Positions 48,749 to 56,747 of a stretch of DNA of 64,000 bases are shown here, in pieces (position 1 is the stretch's first letter; the number at the start of each line of letters is the position of its first letter). The stretch is taken from assembly GCF_003002095.1 (NCBI RefSeq), contig NZ_PVZC01000001.1, positions 496,001 to 560,000 of the forward strand. The letters run 5' to 3'. The notes below the pieces were generated by a model. It worked only from the letters and a program-made list of their open reading frames with translations, was not told where the DNA came from and did not search any database. This DNA is from Allonocardiopsis opalescens (lineage in GTDB: Bacteria > Actinomycetota > Actinomycetes > Streptosporangiales > Streptosporangiaceae). The translations under genes and the position numbers were made by a program.

Positions 48749-49282
48749 TCAGCCGGAGAAGACCTCCGGGAAGGCGGCCGCGATCCGGCGCACCGACTCC
48801 GCCACCGTCTCGGCGTCGTTGTCGATCCGCAGGTAGCGGTAGTCGGCGCCCGGCGCGGCGGCGAGCGAGGCGTCCTCGGGGCAGGCCAGGTCCACCCGGT
48901 CGCGCCACTGCGGGCTGCTCGGCTTGGACCGGCGGACGCGCCGCAAATCCCGCACCGGCTTGGCGGCGCACAGTTGCACCACGTACATGTGTGCGTCCGT
49001 GTCGACCAGCGGGCGGAAGCGCAGGTACTCGGCATGATCGTCCAGGAAGCTGCCGGCGAGGACGGTGCGGTACCCCGCCCGCCAGAAGTTCTCGGCGAGC
49101 GCGGCGACATTGGCGCGCAGTAGTTCGCCGAAGGCGTCGTCCATGACCCAGGGGTTCACCTGGCCGAGGTCCTCGGCGTCGATCCGCGCTCCGCGCGGGG
49201 TGTGCGGCAGCAGCGCGCGGACCAGCGTGGACTTCCCGGCGCCCTCCTGCCCGGTGACGATCACCATCTGCCGCTCCGGCAC
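48749..49282 (-). CDS. P-loop AAA/kinase-like ATPase
   Basis: The 177-residue protein starts MVIVTGQEGAGKSTLVRALL, a P-loop (residues 6-25), followed by RIDAEDLGQVNPWVMDDAF and a lid-like basic region (RRVRRSKPSSPQWRDRVDL). The last part (ADYRYLRIDNDAETVAESVRRI) resembles small nucleotide or zeta-toxin-like kinases that act on nucleosides or sugars. No exact family is recognised. GTG 49282 has a perfect AAAGGAGGT site, so it is well translated. Confidence 0.75.
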   Translation of the reverse strand: MPERQMVIVTGQEGAGKSTLVRALLPHTPRGARIDAEDLGQVNPWVMDDAFGELLRANVAALAENFWRAGYRTVLAGSFLDDHAEYLRFRPLVDTDAHMYVVQLCAAKPVRDLRRVRRSKPSSPQWRDRVDLACPEDASLAAAPGADYRYLRIDNDAETVAESVRRIAAAFPEVFSG

Positions 49283-49308
49283 GGGCGGACCTCCTTTCGC
49301 GCGCCGGG

Positions 49309-49890
49309 CTAGGCGCCGCCGCCGGACCGGCCGGCGAGGGTGCGCAGGGCGTCGGCGGCCTGGGCGCCGGTGGGCAGCGAATCAGGGTCCAGCAGCGACT
49401 GCACCGCGAAGCCGACGACCAGCGCGTACACCACCGAACCCGTGGCCCGGGCGGTGTCGGCGCCGGCCCGGGCGGGGTCGATGCCCAGGACGAGCGCGGC
49501 CAGCTCCCTGCGCGCCTCCCGGCTCGCCTCGGTCATCGTGCCGCGGATGTCGTCGGCGAACTCCACCTGCGCGTAGGCCTGCGTCGCGGCCACGATCAGC
49601 TCGCGCTGGCGGGGGAGCGCGGCCAGCAGCTCGTCCAGCGCGATGCGCAGCCGGTGCGGCGGGCCATCCGCCTCCGCGGACCGCACCACCTCGGCGATCA
49701 TCTCGCCCCACTCGTCCTGCATCTGGAGCGCGGCCAGGTTCATCAGGGCGTCCTTCGACCCGAAGTGGTAGCCGATCGAGGCGAGGTGCGCTCCCGAGGC
49801 GGCGGCGATGTCGCGGGCGGTGGTGCGGGAGTACCCCTTCTCGACGAGGCACTTCTTCGCTCCGGCGATCAGGTCGTCGCGTTGGCTCAT
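49309..49890 (-). CDS. TetR family regulator, divergent to an MFS pump
   Basis: The 193-residue protein has the TetR HTH (LIAGAKKCLVEKGYSRTTARDIAAASGAHLASIGYHFGSKDAL, given by position 8-50) and a helical C-terminal ligand domain. It is divergently placed 70 bp from the MFS gene with two CGTACGTACG sites between, so it probably represses the pump and itself. A TAGGCT -10 box (49902-49897) ends six bases before the ATG, indicating a leaderless mRNA. Confidence 0.93.
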   Translation of the reverse strand: MSQRDDLIAGAKKCLVEKGYSRTTARDIAAASGAHLASIGYHFGSKDALMNLAALQMQDEWGEMIAEVVRSAEADGPPHRLRIALDELLAALPRQRELIVAATQAYAQVEFADDIRGTMTEASREARRELAALVLGIDPARAGADTARATGSVVYALVVGFAVQSLLDPDSLPTGAQAADALRTLAGRSGGGA

Positions 49891-49896
49891 GGCGGC

Positions 49897-49952
49897 AGCC
49901 TAGCAGTTGGACGTACGTACGATTGACAGCATCATTTGTACGTACGTACGAT
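49897..49952. promoter_or_regulatory. Divergent TetR/MFS operator-promoter
   Basis: Two CGTACGTACG palindromes at 49912-49921 and 49941-49950 are spaced 29 bp apart. On + the pump promoter is TTGACA (49923-49928), 18 bp, TACGAT (49947-49952), with the second operator covering its -10. On minus TAGGCT (49902-49897) is the tetR -10. Both transcripts would start at or within a few bases of their start codons. Confidence 0.85.
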
Positions 49953-49960
49953 CCAGGGCC

Positions 49961-51493
49961 ATGAGCTTCCTCCGCCACGACCGCCCGCCCCGCGCCACCG
50001 CCCGCACCTGGACCGGCCTCGCGGTACTGCTGCTCCCCGCCCTGCTGATCTCGATGGACATCTCCGTGCTGTTCGTCGCGGCCCCGGCCATCACCCAGGC
50101 GCTCCAGCCGACCGCCGGCCAGTGGCTGTGGGCGATGGACATCTACGGCTTCGTCATGGCCGGACTGCTCATCGCCATGGGCGGCCTCGGCGACCGCATC
50201 GGCCGCAGACGGCTGCTGCTGCTCGGCGCCGCCCTGTTCGGCGCCGCCTCGCTCGCCCTCGCCTACGCGCCAACACCCGAACTGCTGATCGCCGGCCGCG
50301 CGCTGCTGGCCGTCGCCGGCGCCACCCTCGCGCCCTCCACCCTCGCCCTCATCCGCAACATGTTCGCCGACGAGCGGCAGCGCGGCGCCGCGGTCGGCGC
50401 CTGGACCATCGCCTTCACCGGCGGCTCGGTGGCCGGCCCCGTCATCGGCGGCCTGCTGCTTGAGCACTTCTGGTGGGGAGCCGTCTTCATCATCAACATC
50501 CCGGTCATGGTGCTGCTGCTGGCGGCCGGCCCGCTGCTGCTCCCCGAGTCGCGCGACCCCGCCGGCGCGCCCTTCGACCTCCTGGGCGCCGCCGCCTCAC
50601 TCGTCGCGGTGCTGGCCGCCGTCTTCGCCGTCAAGCACACCGCCGAGCACGGCGCCGACGCGGTCGGTGCCGCGTCGGCCGGCTGCGCCATCGTGGCCGG
50701 CGCCCTGTTCGCCCGCCGGCAGCGCCGGGTGGCGCACCCGCTGATCGACCTCTCCCTGTTCCGGACCCCCGCCTTCTCCGCCGCCATCGGCGCCAACATC
50801 GCCGTCACCATCGGCACCGTCGGCCTGGGCGCCCTCGCCTTCACCTACCTGCAGAGCGTGCACGGGCTCAGCCCGCTGGAGTCCGCGCTGCACGCCCTGC
50901 CCACCTTCGCCGGCACCGCGGCGGGCGCCACCGCCGCCGGCGCGCTCACCGCCCGGCTGCCCGCGGCCGCGCCGCTGGTCGGCGGACTCATCGCGGCCGC
51001 GGCCGGCCTCGCCACCGTCGCCGCGGCCGCGCCGCACGGCGGTGTGTGGTCCTTCATCGGCGGCTACACGGTGCTGGCCTTCGGCATCGGCGCCGCCGCA
51101 ACGGCCGCCAACGCCACCGTGCTGGCCACCGCGCCGCCCGAACGCGCCGGAGCGGCGTCGGGCATCGCCGAGACCAGCACCGAACTCGGCGGCGCCCTGG
51201 GCATCGCCCTGCTCGGCACCGCCGCGAGCGCCGCCTACCGGATCGCCATGGCCGGGCCCGCGCAGGGCGGACCCGCCGCCGAGAGCATCGCCGGCGCCGC
51301 CGCCCAAGCCGCGGACCTGCCCGAACCCGCCGCCTCAGCCCTGCTCGACACCGCGGCCGCCGCCTACACCGGCGGCGTCGCCACGGCGTCGGCGGCCGGC
51401 GCCGCCCTCATCGCCGCCGCCGCGGTGCTGACCGCCGCCGCGCTGCGCACCGCCCGCCGCCGCGAGCGGGCCGCCCGCGCCCTCAGCCGATGA
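49961..51493 (+). CDS. MFS transporter, DHA2 family (14 TMS drug efflux)
   Basis: A proton-coupled efflux pump of the QacA/SmvA type. The 510-residue protein has about fourteen hydrophobic segments, motif D1 near residue 28 (LISMDISVLFVAAPAI), motif A GDRIGRRRLLLLGA (about 77-90), and motif C GGSVAGPVIGGLLLE (about 147-161). ATG 49961 lies nine bases after the -10 box; no ribosome site precedes it. It is convergent with the lipoprotein gene and overlaps it by 11 bp. The substrate is unknown. Confidence 0.93.
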   Translation: MSFLRHDRPPRATARTWTGLAVLLLPALLISMDISVLFVAAPAITQALQPTAGQWLWAMDIYGFVMAGLLIAMGGLGDRIGRRRLLLLGAALFGAASLALAYAPTPELLIAGRALLAVAGATLAPSTLALIRNMFADERQRGAAVGAWTIAFTGGSVAGPVIGGLLLEHFWWGAVFIINIPVMVLLLAAGPLLLPESRDPAGAPFDLLGAAASLVAVLAAVFAVKHTAEHGADAVGAASAGCAIVAGALFARRQRRVAHPLIDLSLFRTPAFSAAIGANIAVTIGTVGLGALAFTYLQSVHGLSPLESALHALPTFAGTAAGATAAGALTARLPAAAPLVGGLIAAAAGLATVAAAAPHGGVWSFIGGYTVLAFGIGAAATAANATVLATAPPERAGAASGIAETSTELGGALGIALLGTAASAAYRIAMAGPAQGGPAAESIAGAAAQAADLPEPAASALLDTAAAAYTGGVATASAAGAALIAAAAVLTAAALRTARRRERAARALSR

Positions 51494-52424
51494 CCTCCAG
51501 GAACACGTCCGCGATCCGCCGGTAGCCCTCGTCATTGGCGTGGATGTCGGGGCCCTGCGGCGCGGCCGCGCACATCCACGTCCACGAGCAGATCCGCGCC
51601 ACATTGCGCGGAGTGCCCTCGGCCGCCGCCGCGACGCCCTCGGCGTCCGCCGCCGGAGCGGGCTCGAAGTCCTCGCTGTCGAAGGCGGCGGCCACGTCCG
51701 CCACCTCGACGCCGTGCCGCTGGTACGCCGCCACCAGCGCCTCGTTCAGCTCCGGCAGCAGCTCGGCCGACTCCTCGGCCAGCTCCCGCTCCTCGCCGCC
51801 CAGCAGCCAGCCCGCCAGGAACGGGTTGTAGTAGGTCATCCCGACGATCCGCACATCGGGCCCGGCCGCCTCCCGCAGCCGCCCGGCGATCTCCTCGACG
51901 TCGTCCGCCGCCACCGCCAGGCCCTCGTCCACGCACTCGGAGTCCAGCTCGGCCACCAGCTCGCCGTCGCGCACCGCGCACGGCACCAGGTTGTTGGCGC
52001 CGATGTCGAGCACCACCAGCTCCACCGCGCCGGCGTTCTCCGCCAGGAAGGCCTCGGCCGCGGCGATCTGGGAGTCCGCGCCGTGCTCTTCCACGTAGTC
52101 GCAGCGGCCGCCGTCCAGCATCGTGCCGGTGTCCTCGCCGCCGCAGCCCAGCTTCACCAGCCGCAGCGTGGAGTCGGTGTCGTACAGCTCCCGGTGGATC
52201 ACGTCGGCGTAGCCGCGCGGGGTCTCCTCCGGGGTGCCGTTCTCGTCGGGCTGCACCCCCACCGCGAGGGAGTCGCCGAGCGCCAGGATGTGGCGCACCT
52301 CCGGCTCCGGCGGGCCGCCCGAGCAGCCCGCCAGCAGCGCGGCCGCCGCCGTCGCGGCGGCCAGGGCGCGCCACCGCGCGCCGGAGGGGAGCGTCGGACG
52401 GCCGGACGGCGGGCGCACGGGCAC
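51483..52424 (-). CDS. SGNH/GDSL hydrolase lipoprotein
   Basis: A secreted lipid-anchored esterase or lipase. The 313-residue precursor has a signal sequence with lipobox LLAGC (C34). The SGNH blocks are ILALGDSLAVGVQPDENG (serine near residue 52), the Gly in LGCGG, GANNLVPC, and DIHANDEGYRRIAD with the catalytic Asp and His (about 292-305). GTG 52424 has AAGGAGGTG upstream. Paired cysteines (LGC/GRC, CAV/SEC, ICSW/WMC) suggest disulphides as in Streptomyces scabies esterase-like enzymes. Confidence 0.92.
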   Translation of the reverse strand: MPVRPPSGRPTLPSGARWRALAAATAAAALLAGCSGGPPEPEVRHILALGDSLAVGVQPDENGTPEETPRGYADVIHRELYDTDSTLRLVKLGCGGEDTGTMLDGGRCDYVEEHGADSQIAAAEAFLAENAGAVELVVLDIGANNLVPCAVRDGELVAELDSECVDEGLAVAADDVEEIAGRLREAAGPDVRIVGMTYYNPFLAGWLLGGEERELAEESAELLPELNEALVAAYQRHGVEVADVAAAFDSEDFEPAPAADAEGVAAAAEGTPRNVARICSWTWMCAAAPQGPDIHANDEGYRRIADVFLEVIG

Positions 52425-52492
52425 GGGGGCACCTCCTTGTGGCGGCCCATGCTAGTTCCCGGCGCGCCCCGCGACCACGGGGGCCGCCCGCC

Positions 52493-52990
52493 TCAGGGCG
52501 CGGCCTCGTCCATCGGACCGAGGATCGTGCGCAGCAAGCGGGCGAGTTCGCGCTGGTCGCCGCCTGACAGCCCGGCCAGCAGCTCGCGCTCGCGGCGCAG
52601 CAGGTCGACGAAGGCGGCGTCCACCCTCGCCCGCCCCTCCGGGGTCAGCTCCACCAGCACGCCCCTGCGGTCGGCCGGATCGGGCAGCCGCCGCACCAGG
52701 CCGCGGCCGGCCAGCCGGTCGATGCGGTTGGTCATGGTGCCCGAGGTGACCAGAGTGGCCCGCAGCAGCCGGCCCGGAGTCAGCCGGTAGGGGGCGCCCG
52801 CGCGGCGCAGCGCCGTCAGGACGTCGAACTCCCAGTTCTCCAGGTCGTGCCGGCTGAACGCGGCCCTGCGGGCGCGGTCGAGGTGCCGGGCCAGCCGCGA
52901 CACGCGGCTGAGGACGTGCAGCGGCGCGACGTCGAGGTCGGGGCGCTCGCCCCGCCACGCGTCGACCAGCCGGTCCACCTCATCCCGCAT
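52493..52990 (-). CDS. MarR family regulator
   Basis: The 165-residue protein has the winged HTH: FDVLTALRRAGAPYRLTPGRL, LVTSGTMTNRIDRLAGRGLVRR and the wing DPADRRGVLVELTPEG (about 98-113). A 20-bp inverted repeat covers its promoter, and TATACT ends six bases before the ATG, so its mRNA is probably leaderless and autorepressed. The neighbouring lipoprotein gene lies downstream on the same strand after 68 bp and could be co-regulated. Confidence 0.92.
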   Translation of the reverse strand: MRDEVDRLVDAWRGERPDLDVAPLHVLSRVSRLARHLDRARRAAFSRHDLENWEFDVLTALRRAGAPYRLTPGRLLRATLVTSGTMTNRIDRLAGRGLVRRLPDPADRRGVLVELTPEGRARVDAAFVDLLRRERELLAGLSGGDQRELARLLRTILGPMDEAAP

Positions 52991-52996
52991 GGCGGA

Positions 52997-53020
52997 AGTA
53001 TATCTCTTGACATCGAGATA
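52997..53020 (-). promoter_or_regulatory. MarR operator and marR -10 box
   Basis: TATCTC (53001-53006) and GAGATA (53015-53020) are inverted around an 8-bp centre. The site overlaps TATACT (53002-52997 on minus), the -10 box six bases before the marR ATG. Confidence 0.75.
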
Positions 53021-53143
53021 AAACGAGGGGGCGCCGAGGACCCCGCCAGCCTAGCCAAGCCCCCCGCCCCGCACCGGCGCGCCCGAGCCCGGACAGGCGA
53101 ACCCCCGGGAGACCGCGGACACCGGCCCCGGGGGCGAACGGCC

Positions 53144-53962
53144 TCAGCCAGGCGACGGCGCCTCACCCTCCGAACCGATCCGCGGCTCAGGCCGGGCGGC
53201 CCCCGCACGCTCGGCCCGAACCGCCTGCCGCTCGGCCTGGCGCTGCGCCTTCTGCTGCTCCCTGGCCTCGCGCTGCTGCTCCTTCTCACGGGCGCGCTCC
53301 GCCCGCGAGCGCTCACGGTCCAACTCCACCGAGACCAGCCCCGGCTTCGGATCCATACTGCCCAGACCGTTCCACGCCAGGTTCACCAGATGCGCCGCCA
53401 CCACCTCCCGCTTCGGCCGGCGCACCTCCAGCCACCACTGGCCGGTCAGCGCCACCATCCCCACCAGCGACTGCGCGTACATCGGCGCCAGCTTGGGGTC
53501 ATAGCCCCGGACGGTGAACTCCTCCGCCAGGATGTGCTCCACCTGAGTGGCGATATCGCTGATCAGACTCGCGAAACTCCCGGTGCCCGAGGCGGCGTGG
53601 GAGTCGCGCGCCAGGATGTGGAAACCCTCGCTGCTCTCCTCGATGTAGCGCAGCAGCGCCAGCGCCGCACGCTCCAGCTTCACCCGGGGATGGTCGTCGA
53701 CCAGCGACTCGGCGACCATGTCCAGCAGCCGCTGCATCTCGCGGTCCACCACGACCGCGTAGATGCCCTCCTTCCCGCCGAAGTGCTCGTACACGACCGG
53801 CTTGGACACACCCGCCCGGGAGGCGATCTCCTCGACCGACGCGCCGTCGAAGCCCCGCTCGGCGAACAGCCTCCGGCCGATGTCCAGAAGCTGCTCCCGG
53901 CGTTCCTGTCCGGTCATGCGCTTTCGGCGGGACCGGGGTGACTGCTCGCTCACGGCTCCCAT
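53144..53962 (-). CDS. TetR family regulator co-transcribed with the desaturase
   Basis: The 272-residue protein has a basic start (SEQSPRSRRKRMTG), then the TetR HTH (RREQLLDIGRRLFAERGFDGASVEEIASRAGVSKPVVYEHFGGKEGIY, positions about 20-68) and a helical effector domain, ending in a charged E/R/Q/A-rich coiled tail of about 55 residues. ATG 53962 is eight bases after the desaturase stop on the same strand, so both form one operon. It is a candidate for the repressor binding the CCTACG/CGTAGG palindrome upstream. GTG 53953 is an alternative start. Confidence 0.88.
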   Translation of the reverse strand: MGAVSEQSPRSRRKRMTGQERREQLLDIGRRLFAERGFDGASVEEIASRAGVSKPVVYEHFGGKEGIYAVVVDREMQRLLDMVAESLVDDHPRVKLERAALALLRYIEESSEGFHILARDSHAASGTGSFASLISDIATQVEHILAEEFTVRGYDPKLAPMYAQSLVGMVALTGQWWLEVRRPKREVVAAHLVNLAWNGLGSMDPKPGLVSVELDRERSRAERAREKEQQREAREQQKAQRQAERQAVRAERAGAARPEPRIGSEGEAPSPG

Positions 53963-53970
53963 GATGGCCG

Positions 53971-54936
53971 TCAGCTCACCCGCTTCGCAGCAAGGCGTTC
54001 CTCGTTCGGCCACCGGACATTGCTCGCCCAGCCCCACTTCTCGAAGAACCAGATGATCCGCGCGCTGATGTCGATCTGCCCCTTGAGCACACCGTGCCGG
54101 GCGCAGGTCGGGTCGGCGTGGTGCAGGTTGTGCCAGGACTCGCCGAAGGACGGGATCGCCAGCCACCACACGTTGCGCGACTTGTCGCGCACCTCGAACT
54201 TCTCGTCGCCGATCATGTGGCACACCGAATTGATCGACCAGGTCACCTGGTGCAGCAGGGCGGTGCGCACGATGCTGCCCCAGAAGAACGCGGTCAGCGC
54301 GCCCTGCCACGACATCGTCCACAGGCCGCCGATCAGCGCCGGCGCCAGCAGCGAGGCGACGACGATCGGCACGAACAGGCGGTCGACCCGGTGGATGTCG
54401 CGGTCGCGGATCAGGTCGGGGGCGAAGCGGCGCACGTTCGTCTTCTCCTGGCCGCCCATCCAGCCCATGTGCGCCCAGACGAAGCCCTTGGTGATCGCCC
54501 AGAAACCGGTGCCGAAGCGCCACGGCGAGTGCGGGTCGCCCTCGGCGTCGGCGTACTTGTGGTGCCGGCGGTGGTCGGCCACCCACTTGATGATCGGACC
54601 CTCGATCGCCATGCTCCCGGCGATCGCGAGCGCCACCCGCAGCGGGCGCGCGGCCTTGAACGAGCCGTGGGTGAAGTGCCGGTGGAAGCCGACCGTGATG
54701 CCCAGCCCCGCCACCAGGTAGAACGGCACCGCGATCACGAGATCGCGCCAGCTCAGCCAGCCGGACAGCGCCATCGGCACCGCCAGCAGCACCAGAGCGA
54801 GGAACGGCCCGATCACGAACGTCATCACCACGATGCGGTCGCTCAGGCTGTTGCCCTCAGGGTCGAGGTCGGGCTCGGGCCCGCGCCTGACGGGCTCGGT
54901 GGGCGGGGCCAGTACGGCCGTGTCCGGTGGGGTCAT
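53971..54936 (-). CDS. Acyl-CoA delta-9 fatty acid desaturase
   Basis: A membrane di-iron desaturase that introduces a double bond into acyl-CoA. The 321-residue protein has four hydrophobic stretches and the three histidine boxes HRHFTH (85-90), HRRHH (122-126) and HNLHH (about 268-272, in SWHNLHHADP). It is the SCD/DesA3 type, probably adjusting membrane fluidity. Its transcript starts beyond a perfect palindrome and continues into a TetR gene. Confidence 0.95.
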   Translation of the reverse strand: MTPPDTAVLAPPTEPVRRGPEPDLDPEGNSLSDRIVVMTFVIGPFLALVLLAVPMALSGWLSWRDLVIAVPFYLVAGLGITVGFHRHFTHGSFKAARPLRVALAIAGSMAIEGPIIKWVADHRRHHKYADAEGDPHSPWRFGTGFWAITKGFVWAHMGWMGGQEKTNVRRFAPDLIRDRDIHRVDRLFVPIVVASLLAPALIGGLWTMSWQGALTAFFWGSIVRTALLHQVTWSINSVCHMIGDEKFEVRDKSRNVWWLAIPSFGESWHNLHHADPTCARHGVLKGQIDISARIIWFFEKWGWASNVRWPNEERLAAKRVS

Positions 54937-54983
54937 GTCTCATCACCTTCGCTTCGGGCGCTAACTTTCACCTACGTAACCGT

Positions 54984-55003
54984 AACCTACGCCATCGTAG
55001 GTT
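54984..55003 (-). promoter_or_regulatory. Perfect palindromic operator upstream of the desaturase
   Basis: AACCTACGCCATCGTAGGTT has 8-bp perfect arms around a 4-bp centre, 47 bp upstream of the desaturase ATG. A further CCTACGTAAC half-like site lies next to it at 54971-54980. Such spacing fits a TetR dimer site over the promoter. Confidence 0.75.
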
Positions 55004-55193
55004 GAGAGGCCACACGCGGATCGCCGCAGGTCGCTCGGGTTCCGTCTCCGGACTGCTTAGGTATGCCTGATCCGCAGGTGAAGAGGTGTCGACGCAGTCG
55101 GTGTGATCTGCGTCATGGCGGATTGCGGCTATCGGGTCGGTCTGGTTACGGAAATCGGTTGAGTGATCACGGTGGGTAGTGAATGATTCGAGC

Positions 55194-56708
55194 ATGAGTT
55201 CGGACACCCGCGGTGCCCGGGAGACAGGCACCCCGACCGTTCCCGACGACCTCGCCGCCCAGGCCCGACGGCTGCGCGACGAGGGCATGAGCCGCCCGGC
55301 CATCCAGCGCGCCCTCGGCCTCACCGCCTGGCAGCTCACCAAGCTCTTCGACCGCGAGAAACCCATCGAGTCCCTGCGCACCCAGGCCAAGGACGCCGCC
55401 AGGGAGACCGCACGCGCACTCCGGCTCCAGGGCGCCTCCTACAACGAGATCCGCGAGCACGTCCAGGTGTCGAAGTCGACCCTGTCGCTGTGGCTGCGGG
55501 ACCTGCCCACCGAAGCGCTCGACCCGGACAAGGTCGCCCCGCGTCGCGCCAGGGCGGCCGAGCGGCAGCAGGCCGGGCGACGCGAGACCTTCCGGAAGAA
55601 GCGTGTACCGCTCGACCAGGAGATCGAGGACGCCGCCGCCGAGATCGGACCGCTGAGCGACCGGGAGATCCTGATCGCCGGAGCGATCGCCTACTGGTGC
55701 GAGGGGGCGAAGGCGCGGCCGAAGAACTCGGTCACGGTTCATTTCAGCAATAACGACCCTGGCCTGATCGCGCTTTTCCTGCGGTTCCTGAGCGTGTGTG
55801 ATATATCTGCGGATCGCATCGGATTCCGGTTGCAGATCCACAAGGACGCCCAACTCGAACGCGCGTACTCGTTCTGGAGCGACGCCGTCGGTGTTTCGCA
55901 TGCCGACTTTCTGCCGACCACGTTCAAGACCGGAAATCCCGAGACCCGGCGCAAGAATGTTGGCACCGGCTACACCGGATGCATGTCCGTGCGCGTTCTG
56001 CGCAGTAGCGAGCTCTATCGGAAGATCGAGGGCTCGGCCAAAGGAGTCATGGGGGCGATCCCAGATGAATGGCGACATGAGTCTGACCTGCTCTATCCCG
56101 ACCGTGCCGACGTGAAGGGGTGGTGGTACGGTCGGGCCGCCCGGCTGTTGGCGCGGCGCAGGCAGCGGCTTGCCGCAGCCCGGTCGATCGGTGATCTGAA
56201 TGAGCGCGAGATCCGCATCGCCGGTGCGATCGCCTATTGGTGTGAGGGGGCGAAGAGCAAGCCATGGCGACGGAGCCACCAGATGGTATTCGCAAACAGC
56301 GATCCCGATATGATCATCTTCTTCCTGCGTTTCTTGGAGATGTGCGGAATCGACAGGGATCAGATAGTCGTCTGTATCTCGATCCACGAGAGCGCGGACG
56401 TTCCAGCGGCGGAGAAGTTCTGGGCGGAGATCACCGGCTTGCCGCGCTCGTCCTTCCAGAAGGCCGCGATCAAGCGGCATGCGCCCCGGACCGATTGGAG
56501 TGGAGGCGGACCCGGTTACCACGGATGCCTGTTCCTCCGCGTACGCCGAGGAGCCGCCCTGTACCGGCGGATCGAGGGGTGGGCGCGTGGAGTCATGCAG
56601 GCGTCGAGGGGCGCATCAGCACCGGTCGGCGGCCTTGTGCCAGTGGACGAGACTGTAGAACCTGTTGGCTCTGAGTCCCGTGCGCCTACTACTATGGACG
56701 CGCAGTAG
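55194..56708 (+). CDS. Two-HTH protein with duplicated LAGLIDADG-like domain
   Basis: A 504-residue protein of a poorly described actinobacterial family. The N-terminus has two helix-turn-helix segments (about 24-51, and 72-101 with VSKSTLSLWLRDL). Then two homologous blocks follow: 154-286 and 335-468. Each begins with an identical IAGAIAYWCEGAK (161-173 and 342-354), a LAGLIDADG-like helix with an acidic residue, followed by N-x-DP, FLRFL, an H-rich strand (LQIHKDA; ISIHESAD), FW, a basic segment, GY-x-GC and LYR-IEG. Relatives I recall have one block. Downstream of about 55740 codon use becomes AT-richer than neighbours, suggesting transfer. The last 25 residues look non-conserved and overlie the tRNA promoter. 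ATG 55194 or GTG 55179 may start it. DNA binding or cleavage is inferred. Confidence 0.8.
   Translation: MSSDTRGARETGTPTVPDDLAAQARRLRDEGMSRPAIQRALGLTAWQLTKLFDREKPIESLRTQAKDAARETARALRLQGASYNEIREHVQVSKSTLSLWLRDLPTEALDPDKVAPRRARAAERQQAGRRETFRKKRVPLDQEIEDAAAEIGPLSDREILIAGAIAYWCEGAKARPKNSVTVHFSNNDPGLIALFLRFLSVCDISADRIGFRLQIHKDAQLERAYSFWSDAVGVSHADFLPTTFKTGNPETRRKNVGTGYTGCMSVRVLRSSELYRKIEGSAKGVMGAIPDEWRHESDLLYPDRADVKGWWYGRAARLLARRRQRLAAARSIGDLNEREIRIAGAIAYWCEGAKSKPWRRSHQMVFANSDPDMIIFFLRFLEMCGIDRDQIVVCISIHESADVPAAEKFWAEITGLPRSSFQKAAIKRHAPRTDWSGGGPGYHGCLFLRVRRGAALYRRIEGWARGVMQASRGASAPVGGLVPVDETVEPVGSESRAPTTMDAQ
56665..56695 (+). promoter_or_regulatory. Candidate tRNA-Gln promoter inside the upstream gene
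   Basis: TTGGCT (56665-56670) and TACTAT (56690-56695) are 19 bp apart; a TACTAC at 56687-56692 gives 16 bp. Transcription would start about 45 nt before the tRNA. Confidence 0.4.
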
Positions 56709-56747
56709 ACAAGAAAGTTCCGCGATACCCCTTGACGGGGGGCGAGA

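Noticed and set aside
45880-49110. Long minus-strand open frame across ispE and the ABC-F gene
   Set aside because: It is antisense to two genes with clear catalytic motifs and has no protein-like features.
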